Positions 1-6,004 of a stretch of 10,478 nt of DNA are shown piece by piece. The translations under genes were made by a program, and so were the position numbers. Where the stretch lies: contig JAEYTU010000604.1 of the NCBI GenBank assembly GCA_023433825.1, positions 1 to 10,478 of the forward strand, in the 5' to 3' direction. The stretch's first letter is position 1. Every line of letters begins with the position of its first letter. Under the pieces are notes generated by a model, which was not told the origin of the DNA, made no database searches, and saw only the letters and a program-made list of their open reading frames with translations. The stretch comes from Planctomycetota bacterium. GTDB lineage: Bacteria; Planctomycetota; UBA1135; UBA2386.

Positions 1-1
1 C

Positions 2-1957
2 TCCGGCGCCGAACGCGACGCGCGCGCGGCCGTCGAGATCGATCCACGTTCGCAGTCGGCGCGCTGTCTGCTCGGCGAGTGCTTGGAGGCGCAGGGGCGC
101 TTCGTCGACGCCGACGAGGTCTATCGCCAGGGGATCGCGGCGCTGCCGACGTCGGCGATGCTGCATGTCTACGCAGCCGACCTCGTCTGGCGGATGCAGC
201 GTCCCGACGACGCGCTGGCGCTGCTCGACCGCGCGCACGAACTCGACTCCGACTACGCCTGGATCCTCGACAAGCAGGTCGAGTGGCGGATCGCGCTCGA
301 ACGCCGCCCCGAGGCGCTCGCGCGCGCGCGCGCGTCGGCGGCGCGGCAACAGGGCGTTCCGGCGGCGTGGAACGCGCTCGCCGAGGCGCTGATCGCGAAC
401 GGTGAACTCGGGGAGGCCGTCGAGGCATATCAGCGCGCGCTCGCGCTCGATCCGCGGCTCGGCGGCGCGCGCGACGCGATCGTGCAGACGCTCGTCGACC
501 TGCATCGGCTCGACGACGCGCGCGCGGCGATCGACGAATGGCGGGCCGAGTCCCCGGAGGATCCGCGGCTCGCGGCGCGCGAGGTCTGGATGCAGGCGAT
601 GGCCGGCGACGTCGCCGGCGCGGCCGTCGCGATGCGTGAGCTCGCGCGCGCGCGGCCGGAGGACGCATTCCGCTGGTACTGGCTGCGGACGTGGTGGAAC
701 CAACTCGATCGGAAGGACGAGTTGCTGGCGGACGCCGCGTTCGCCGAGAAGGCCGGTGTCGAATACGAGCCGTTCTGGATCGACGCCGTCACTGCGGCGA
801 ACGAACGCGGCGACAAGGAGTCTGCGCGGCGTTGGCTGCAGGCGGCTGTGCGGCGCGCGGGAGGGTCGTGGGCGCGCGTTCCGCTCGCGACGATGCTCGA
901 AGCCGACAACCGCGGCGCCGACGCGGCGCGATTGTTCGACGATCTCGACCTGACGCACGCGCCGTTGGACATCGTCGCGGCGGCGCTGCGTGCGCGCCTG
1001 CGGCGCGGCGACGTCGACGCGGCGCGCGCGGCGTTCGATGCGATGTTCGTCGGAAGGCGGATGTTCGACGCGAAGGCGTTGCGCGCGGCGGCGGAGGCGT
1101 TCCCGATCCGGCACCTGCTGCGCCGGCGGGCGTGGGCGAAGGAACTCGCGGCGAGCAAGGATCCCGACGTGCAGATCGGCGTCGCGCTGTTCCGCGTGCT
1201 GCTCGATCCGGAGAACGCCGAGGCGTTGCGGCGGTTGCTGCGTGTGCTCGTTCGCGGGCAGGACGGTGAACTTCGGCTACGTGCGGCCGTCGACTGTCTG
1301 TACGAGGTCGACGAGGACCACCGCCTGCGAAGTCTGCTGCGCGAGGATCTGCCGGAGACGATCCAAGACGCGACGCTGTGGGGGATGATCGGTGCCGTGC
1401 TCGTCACGTGCGGCGAGTACGAGGCGATCGTCGCGCGGATGCTGCCGCAGATCGACCGCTACGACGCCGAGGCGTGGGCGCTGTGCAACCTTGCGATGGC
1501 GCTGGTCGGGCTCGATCGCATCGACGACCTCGAACGCGTCGTCGAGCGCGCGCTGTCGCGGCCGCGCGATCACTCGTACTGGTGGCACCGGGCGTTGATG
1601 GCGTGGGTGCGCATTCGTCGCGGTGATCATGCGAGGGCGAGGCAGTGGCTCGACGCGCCGCCGCAGCGGCTGGCCGGCGCGCGGGCGTTGATCGCCGAGC
1701 TGCGGTTCCTCGTCGCGGCCGAGAGCGAGCCGAGCGCGGCGGCGCGCCGTGCGGCATTCCGCGAGTCGCTGTTCGACGTGCTCTCCGGCATCGCGGAAGG
1801 CGAGAAGCGGGGCGACAAGGCGCGACGTTCGTTGCCGTTCCGCGCGTATCGGCGGACCGCGTTGCTCCGCGCGCCATCGCTCGCGGCGCTGGTGCTGCAG
1901 CTCGGTCGTCCGGGCCGCTTCGTGCTGCGTCTGTGGTTCGGACGCGGTCGAAAGTGA
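2..1957 (+). CDS. TPR / helical-repeat protein, 5' end outside the window
   Basis: The reading frame is open from base 2 with no stop, so the gene enters from the left; 651 residues are visible. A TTG at 83-85 could be read as a start, but the codons before it (ERDARAAVEIDP) are already canonical TPR, so the frame clearly continues upstream. TPR-like units are clear in the first ~165 visible residues (for example WNALAEALIANGELGEAVEA followed by YQRALALDP). The rest is Ala/Arg/Leu-rich helical repeat that has drifted from the TPR consensus, and no catalytic domain is seen. The C-terminus is basic (LRLWFGRGRK). TPR proteins are protein-binding scaffolds; the partner here cannot be inferred, and any enzymatic domain could sit in the missing N-terminal part. 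The last Lys codon and the TGA stop lie inside repeat unit 1. The next gene is convergent, so this is the end of its transcription unit. Confidence 0.85.
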   Translation, partial: SGAERDARAAVEIDPRSQSARCLLGECLEAQGRFVDADEVYRQGIAALPTSAMLHVYAADLVWRMQRPDDALALLDRAHELDSDYAWILDKQVEWRIALERRPEALARARASAARQQGVPAAWNALAEALIANGELGEAVEAYQRALALDPRLGGARDAIVQTLVDLHRLDDARAAIDEWRAESPEDPRLAAREVWMQAMAGDVAGAAVAMRELARARPEDAFRWYWLRTWWNQLDRKDELLADAAFAEKAGVEYEPFWIDAVTAANERGDKESARRWLQAAVRRAGGSWARVPLATMLEADNRGADAARLFDDLDLTHAPLDIVAAALRARLRRGDVDAARAAFDAMFVGRRMFDAKALRAAAEAFPIRHLLRRRAWAKELAASKDPDVQIGVALFRVLLDPENAEALRRLLRVLVRGQDGELRLRAAVDCLYEVDEDHRLRSLLREDLPETIQDATLWGMIGAVLVTCGEYEAIVARMLPQIDRYDAEAWALCNLAMALVGLDRIDDLERVVERALSRPRDHSYWWHRALMAWVRIRRGDHARARQWLDAPPQRLAGARALIAELRFLVAAESEPSAAARRAAFRESLFDVLSGIAEGEKRGDKARRSLPFRAYRRTALLRAPSLAALVLQLGRPGRFVLRLWFGRGRK

Positions 1958-1989
1958 AACGAAGGTGCCTGGCACCTTTGTTTCACTTT
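1951..1989. repeat. Palindromic repeat unit 1 (left half of composite element A)
   Basis: Imperfect palindrome with 19-nt arms around a single central T at 1970, core GGTGCC-T-GGCACC. The only arm mismatch is G1961/T1979, a G-U wobble in a plus-strand transcript. It shares near-identical sequence with units 2, 3 and 4. It contains the TGA stop (1955-1957) of the TPR gene. The hairpin, with a T-rich right arm, could serve as a terminator, but there is no classic T-tract after the whole stem. Confidence 0.93.
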
Positions 1990-1996
1990 CCGCCGC

Positions 1997-2035
1997 GAAG
2001 TGAAACGAAGGTGCCAGGCACTTTCGTTTCACTTC
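1997..2035. repeat. Palindromic repeat unit 2 (right half of composite element A)
   Basis: Imperfect palindrome centred on A2016, with the core GTGCC-A-GGCAC. The only mismatch is G2010/T2022, a wobble in plus-strand RNA. It is the reverse-complement orientation of unit 1 (central A instead of T), 46 bp from it centre to centre. The minus-strand TGA stop of the permease gene (2029-2031) and its last Lys codon (2032-2034) fall inside it. Units 1 and 2 fill most of the 71-bp gap between two convergent genes, so a role as bidirectional terminator is plausible but not shown. Confidence 0.93.
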
Positions 2036-2862
2036 ACGAACGGACGCGCGTAGGCGGCGAGCAGCGTCAGCGCGGCGGCGGCGGCGACGATCGTCTGGCC
2101 GGGCGGCAGGTCGTGGCCGTGGGAGACGACGATCCCGATCACGGCGGCGAGCGCGGCGAGCAGCGGTGCGACGACGACCGTGGCGCGCAGCGTCGGCACG
2201 AGGTGGCCGGCTGCGAGCGCCGGCAAGACCAGCATCCCGAGCGTGAACGGCAACCCGGCCGTCCGCACCGAATGCGCGATGCAGAGCCCGGTCACGAGCC
2301 CGATCGCACGCGACCAGGTTCGCGTCCGCACGCCCACGGCGTCGGCGTGCGCCGGATCGGCGACGAGCAGCAAGATCGTGTCGCGACGCAGCGCGAGAAC
2401 GAGGCCGACGACCACGACCGCGCCGCCCGCGAGGCACGCGTCGACCACGTCGGCGCCGATCAGCGTCCCACTCAGCAGCATGCCTTGCATCCGATGCGTG
2501 CCATGCGGGTCGTGCGTCAGCAGCAGCACCGACAAGCTGATCCCGATCAGGAAGATCGTGCCGGCGGTCGCCTCGCCGCTGCGGTGCGGATCGGCGAACG
2601 CGCGCGCGCACAGCGCATTCGCCGCAACCGCGAACGTGGTCCCGAGCGCCAGCGCGACGCCGGCATCCTGCCCGTTCACCATTCCGACGACGACGCCGAG
2701 CACGGCGGCCTCGGCAACGGCGGCACCGGCGAAGATCTGATCGCGCGCGACCATCGGCAGGCCGAGCCACGCCAGAACGACGGCCGACGCGAGCGCCGTC
2801 AGCCACGGATCGCGGAACAGCGCGAAGTCGGCCAGCAGATCGACGACCGCCACCGCCAGCAT
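2029..2862 (-). CDS. Metal (Zn/Mn-type) ABC transporter permease, ABC-3 family
   Basis: Inner-membrane permease of 277 residues, a normal size for the ZnuB/MntB/TroB (ABC-3) family. It forms the channel through which the metal delivered by the binding protein is moved into the cytoplasm. Several hydrophobic segments are visible (around residues 20-37, 45-62, 67-84, 101-115, 134-157, 185-195, 205-220, 228-246 and 258-270). The stretch AGLPFTLGMLVLPALAAGH near residue 202 resembles the conserved family loop. The ATG at 2862 is chosen because it overlaps the TGA of the upstream ATPase gene by one base (TGATG), a typical translational coupling; longer readings run through the ATPase gene in another frame. 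It is the last gene of a four-gene operon. Its final Lys codon and TGA come from repeat unit 2. Zn versus Mn cannot be settled from sequence. Confidence 0.9.
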   Translation of the reverse strand: MLAVAVVDLLADFALFRDPWLTALASAVVLAWLGLPMVARDQIFAGAAVAEAAVLGVVVGMVNGQDAGVALALGTTFAVAANALCARAFADPHRSGEATAGTIFLIGISLSVLLLTHDPHGTHRMQGMLLSGTLIGADVVDACLAGGAVVVVGLVLALRRDTILLLVADPAHADAVGVRTRTWSRAIGLVTGLCIAHSVRTAGLPFTLGMLVLPALAAGHLVPTLRATVVVAPLLAALAAVIGIVVSHGHDLPPGQTIVAAAAALTLLAAYARPFVK

Positions 2863-3500
2863 CACGGCGTCACCACCGACGCGCCGCCGTCGGCGAGGAC
2901 GAGTGTGTGCGTCGCGACGCGTCGCGCGAGCTCGCGTTCGTGCAGCACCCACAGCATCGCGAGGCCACGCGTCGCGCGCGCGTCGACGAGTCGATCGACG
3001 AGCACCGCCGCCGATTCGACGTCGAGCGCCGCCGTCGGTTCGTCGAGCAGCAGCAACCGCGGCCGACGGGCGAGCGCGCGCGCGACGAACGCGCGCTGAC
3101 GTTCGCCGCCGGACAGTCGTTCGACATCGCGTGCGGCGAGATCGGTCAGGTCCATCGCGGCCAGCGCCTCTGCGACGCGCGTGGCGCGGTCGACGCGAGC
3201 GAGCCGCAGACCGACGAGTCCGAGCGCGACCGTCTCCTCGACCGTCGACGGCAGGCGGATCGGCGCGGCCGCGCGCTGCGCGACGACGCCGAGCGCCGTT
3301 CGGTCCGCGATGTCGGCGTCGGCCGTGATCGTGCCCGCGGCTGGCCGCAACTGACCGAGCAGCGTCGCGATCAGCGACGACTTGCCGGAGCCGTTGCGGC
3401 CCAAGACGCACCATGTCTGCCCCGGCTCGACCCGGAACGTGACGCCGCGCAGCAGCACCCGACCGCCGCGTGCGACGCTCAGCGAGTCGACGTCGATCAT
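2862..3500 (-). CDS. Metal (Zn/Mn-type) ABC transporter ATP-binding protein
   Basis: ABC ATPase of 212 residues that powers metal import with the permease encoded next to it. All nucleotide-binding elements are present: Walker A GRNGSGKS (34-41), Q-loop Gln75, signature LSGGERQ (129-135), Walker B LLLLDEP (149-155) and H-loop His187. The length is slightly short for ZnuC/MntA-type ATPases (often 220-260), because the C-terminal tail after the H-loop is brief. The ATG at 3500 overlaps the TGA of the preceding binding-protein gene (ATGA, 3497-3500), and its own TGA overlaps the permease start, so all three should be translationally coupled. Longer in-frame starts would extend deep into the binding-protein gene and are rejected. 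The ABC function is certain; metal as substrate comes from the neighbours. Confidence 0.93.
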   Translation of the reverse strand: MIDVDSLSVARGGRVLLRGVTFRVEPGQTWCVLGRNGSGKSSLIATLLGQLRPAAGTITADADIADRTALGVVAQRAAAPIRLPSTVEETVALGLVGLRLARVDRATRVAEALAAMDLTDLAARDVERLSGGERQRAFVARALARRPRLLLLDEPTAALDVESAAVLVDRLVDARATRGLAMLWVLHERELARRVATHTLVLADGGASVVTP

Positions 3501-4537
3501 TTGCGTCGGGGCGCGGCGGCGCGGTGCGCCGCGAGAACGGCGCGGACGTTGTGCGCGACCGTTGCGACGTAGTCGGTGCAGCCGTCGCGCGCACCGGTTT
3601 GATGGGCCAACGCGGCGACGCCGGCGCCGGTCGCGTTCGCGACGAACCGCGCGTGCGCCGGCGGGAAGTACGGCGCCGACAGGATCACGCGCACGTCGTG
3701 CGCCTTCATCGTCGCGACGACGTCGGCGAGGTGGCGTGTCGTCGGCGGGATGCCGGGCTTCGGTTCGAAGTGCGCATGGATCCGCAGCCCGAATCGCGCG
3801 GCGAAGTACGGCCACAGGTCGTGATCGGCGACGGCGTCGATCGGGCCGATCGCGACGAGATCGGCGAACAGGCCACCGAGCGCGTCGAGATCGCCCTGCG
3901 CGTCGAGGAACGACTTCAGCTCGCCCTTCTCGTGCAGCAGGATCAGCGTCTCGAAGTCGTAGAGCGCCGCGATGCGCGCGCCGACCAGTGCCTCGCCGAG
4001 CGTCCGCCGCAGCGTCGTGTAGCCGCGTTCGAACGCGTCGGCGTCGGCCGGGCGCAGCCGCGTGAAGCGGTCGCGCAGCACGCGCGCGACGGCGAGGCCG
4101 CACAGCGGATCGGTCAGGTAGTGCGGATTGCCGTGCGGGTGAACGTCGCCGGACGAACGGTCGACCGGGCCCTCGGCGACGTTGCGCTTGACGATCGTCG
4201 CCGACGCGTCGACGTCGCCGGCGGCATCGGTCAGGACGGCCGCGTTGCGCGCATTCGCCGTCAGGACCGGCAGCCACGCGTCCTCCAGTTGGAGGCCGAT
4301 CCGCAGCAGGACGTCGGCGCGGCTCATCGCCTTGACGAGACTCGGCCGCGCTTCGAGGAAGTGCGGGTCCTCCCCCGGCTTCGCGCAGACCGTGACGCGC
4401 ACGCGCTCGCCGCCGACGGCGCTCGCGAGCGCGCCGAGATCCGTGGTCGTCGCGACGACTTCGAGCGGCGCCGACTGGGCGGCGAGCGCATTCGTCGTCA
4501 GCGCGAACGCGAGGAACGCGGCGAAGGCCCGCGTCAT
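3497..4537 (-). CDS. Periplasmic metal-binding protein of the ZnuA/TroA family
   Basis: Solute-binding protein of 346 residues (cluster A-I, PF01297 type) that captures Zn2+ or Mn2+ in the periplasm and hands it to the permease. Residues 1-20 form a signal peptide with probable cleavage after LAA. Likely metal ligands are His59 in GEDPHF, His139 in NPHYLTDP and His239 in ADHDLWPYFAARFGL; these motifs match the usual ligand positions of the family. The fourth ligand is less clear, because the usual acidic position near ILxEPY reads ILSAPYFPP. There is no long His/Asp-rich loop as in many ZnuA proteins, only a short HPHGNPH cluster (133-139). The ATG at 4537 directly follows the stop of the barrel-protein gene (one base between) and gives a clean signal peptide. 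It ends in an ATGA overlap with the ATPase gene. Confidence 0.92.
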   Translation of the reverse strand: MTRAFAAFLAFALTTNALAAQSAPLEVVATTTDLGALASAVGGERVRVTVCAKPGEDPHFLEARPSLVKAMSRADVLLRIGLQLEDAWLPVLTANARNAAVLTDAAGDVDASATIVKRNVAEGPVDRSSGDVHPHGNPHYLTDPLCGLAVARVLRDRFTRLRPADADAFERGYTTLRRTLGEALVGARIAALYDFETLILLHEKGELKSFLDAQGDLDALGGLFADLVAIGPIDAVADHDLWPYFAARFGLRIHAHFEPKPGIPPTTRHLADVVATMKAHDVRVILSAPYFPPAHARFVANATGAGVAALAHQTGARDGCTDYVATVAHNVRAVLAAHRAAAPRRK

Positions 4538-4538
4538 C

Positions 4539-5882
4539 TCAGTACGCGTGCGCCGGATGGCGGCCGAAGAGCACTTCGAATCCGAGCCACACCGAGTGCG
4601 CGTCACCGCCGTCGAGTCGATCCGCATCGTCGAAGCTGTACTGGAGCCGCAGGCGCGAGAACTCGGTCGGGTGATGGGCGAGCAGCGGCGAGATCCGCAG
4701 CCGATCGTCGCGGAACGCGTCGCCGCTGCGGCCGGCGAACGTCTGCGTCGTCGCGTCGTACGACGCGCCTCTGCCGGAGACGTATTCACCGCGCAGCCCC
4801 GCGGCCCAGCGCGGCGCGAAGCCGTAGATCAGTTGTGCGTAGAAGCCGTAGTCGTCGAGCGTCGTGCGCGGCAGCGTGACCGGGTTCAGCGGGTCACTCG
4901 CGTCGACCTGCTCGGCCGCGCGATAGCGGCGCGCGATGACCTCGGACTCGAAGACGACGAACGGCCAGCCCTTGTCGTTCTCCGGTGGCCGCCACTTCCA
5001 GACGAAGTCGGCGCCGTAGATCACCGTTCGCCCGTCGTCGCCGGTCGCGTTCGGACCGATCAAGCCGCTGACGCCGAACTTCATGCTCGTCGCGTCGCCG
5101 ACGTCGAACCCGGTGTCGAGGCGCGCGAGATAGACGAGGTCCTGGAGGCTGCGCACCTCGCGATCGGCGAACGCGCGGCCGCCGATCGGGCGTTCTTCGA
5201 AGAGTTCGTCGTTGGCGAGGAAGCTCGCCATCGTCTCGCCGTTCGCGTTCTGCACGCCGAAGTGGAGTTCGGCGAAGAAGTCGGTGGGGAGGAGCCAACC
5301 GACGCGAGCGCCGGGCCCGCGCATGCCGTCGCCGCCGAACATCCGCGACGCGACGATCGGCTGGTCGACGAAGTGCCACTGGTGCGGGTGGCGCGAATTG
5401 ATGCGGCCGAACTCGGTGAAGAACGTCCCGGCTTCGACCTGCAGCCCGAACGGCAGCGACGTCGTCGAGAGGAACGCCTCTTCGAGTTCGGTCGTGCTCT
5501 CGCCCTCGATCGGATCGATCGAATGGATGATGTAGGCCTCGGCGTTGAAGTACGGGTCGACGGCGCCTTTGAGGCCGAGTTCGGCCTGCTGCAGCGTGAA
5601 GCCGCGTTTGCGCGGGTCGTGCGCACCGCCTTGCAGCGTTTGCAGGGACGCGTCGCGCTCGGTGCTCGTCCCGATCGCGCCGAGGATGTTCAGCGAGACG
5701 TCGAGGAGCCGAAACGTCGTGTCGCCGACGCGCGCGGAGCCGAGTTCGGTCGAGGGTGGGCGAAGGTCGCGCGTCGCTTCGTCGAGCGCCTTGCGACGAT
5801 CGGTCCCGGGATCCTGCGCGGGCGCGGCGACGCTCAGCGTGACGGCGAGGCAGGCAGCGGTGGTCAGGCGGGAGGGGGTCAT
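4539..5882 (-). CDS. Outer-membrane beta-barrel protein linked to metal uptake
   Basis: Protein of 447 residues, first gene of the metal-uptake operon. Residues 1-22 are a signal peptide (cleavage likely after APA). The mature part has alternating amphipathic strands rich in Tyr/Phe/Trp and Gly (for example GFTLQQAELGLKGAVDPYF, AYIIHS, RVGWLLPTDFFAELHFGVQ, YGFYAQLIYGF, SVWLGFEVLF) and ends in an aromatic residue (Tyr), as expected of barrels assembled by the BAM complex. No TonB box or plug domain is visible, so a porin-like channel is more likely than a TonB-dependent receptor. Proteins with the FFTEFGRINSRHPHQWHF-like region are, as I recall, found beside zinc ABC genes and sometimes labelled zinc-regulated outer-membrane receptor. 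The stop is one base before the binding-protein ATG. Inferred job: metal passage across the outer membrane. The ATG at 5882 lacks an obvious Shine-Dalgarno. Confidence 0.75.
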   Translation of the reverse strand: MTPSRLTTAACLAVTLSVAAPAQDPGTDRRKALDEATRDLRPPSTELGSARVGDTTFRLLDVSLNILGAIGTSTERDASLQTLQGGAHDPRKRGFTLQQAELGLKGAVDPYFNAEAYIIHSIDPIEGESTTELEEAFLSTTSLPFGLQVEAGTFFTEFGRINSRHPHQWHFVDQPIVASRMFGGDGMRGPGARVGWLLPTDFFAELHFGVQNANGETMASFLANDELFEERPIGGRAFADREVRSLQDLVYLARLDTGFDVGDATSMKFGVSGLIGPNATGDDGRTVIYGADFVWKWRPPENDKGWPFVVFESEVIARRYRAAEQVDASDPLNPVTLPRTTLDDYGFYAQLIYGFAPRWAAGLRGEYVSGRGASYDATTQTFAGRSGDAFRDDRLRISPLLAHHPTEFSRLRLQYSFDDADRLDGGDAHSVWLGFEVLFGRHPAHAY

Positions 5883-5919
5883 CGCCGCCGAGGTGCCGCC
5901 GCGCGGCGGGGAGTTCCGG
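5883..5919 (-). promoter_or_regulatory. Leader of the metal-uptake operon
   Basis: Short stretch between composite element B and the start of the barrel-protein gene. It holds a perfect 14-bp palindrome, CCGCCGCGCGGCGG (5896-5909), 13 nt before the ATG. No AT-rich Zur-type box and no clear -35/-10 pair can be read. A promoter for the operon should lie here or inside the repeat, since the upstream kinase gene probably terminates at the repeat. The assignment is by position only. Confidence 0.3.
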
Positions 5920-5958
5920 AAAGTGAAACGAAAGTGCCTGGCACCTTCGTTTCACTTC
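5920..5958. repeat. Palindromic repeat unit 3 (left half of composite element B)
   Basis: Palindrome centred on T5939, with arms of 18 nt (5921-5938 and 5940-5957) and one mismatch, A5933/C5945, which is a U-G wobble in minus-strand RNA. It matches unit 1 closely over the aligned length. It lies between the kinase gene and the metal operon, both on the minus strand, and no gene stop is found in this unit. Confidence 0.92.
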
Positions 5959-5965
5959 GCGACGG

Positions 5966-6004
5966 AAAGTGAAATGAAAGTGCCAGGCACCTTCGTGTCA
6001 CTTT
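5966..6004. repeat. Palindromic repeat unit 4 (right half of composite element B)
   Basis: Palindrome centred on A5985 with 19-nt arms. It is the most diverged of the four units, with imperfect pairs 5973/5997, 5975/5995 and 5979/5991. It is 46 bp centre to centre from unit 3, as units 1 and 2 are from each other. It contains the minus-strand TGA stop of the kinase gene (5998-6000) and its last Lys codon (6001-6003). It may separate the kinase transcript from the metal operon. Confidence 0.9.

Noticed and set aside
1951..2034. Repeats as a CRISPR array
   Set aside because: There are only two units per locus, with an 8-bp spacer and strong palindromes, and no cas genes are present.
1951..2035. 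Peptide SETKVPGTFVSL encoded by the repeat as part of a real protein
   Set aside because: The repeat is open in some frames and yields this peptide in several shadow frames, but the real genes all stop within the repeat.
1277..2806. 509-codon minus-strand frame across the convergent gene ends
   Set aside because: It runs antisense to the TPR gene and out of frame through the permease; the composition is mostly Arg/Ala and shows no motif.
1645..3099. 484-codon plus-strand frame through repeat element A and into the metal operon
   Set aside because: It is a shadow of two real genes in other frames; the repeat simply happens to be open in that frame.
3501..4277. Extended start of the ABC ATPase (471-residue reading)
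   Set aside because: The extension lies within the binding-protein gene in another frame; the ATGA overlap and the typical MIDVDSLSV start fix the gene at 3500.
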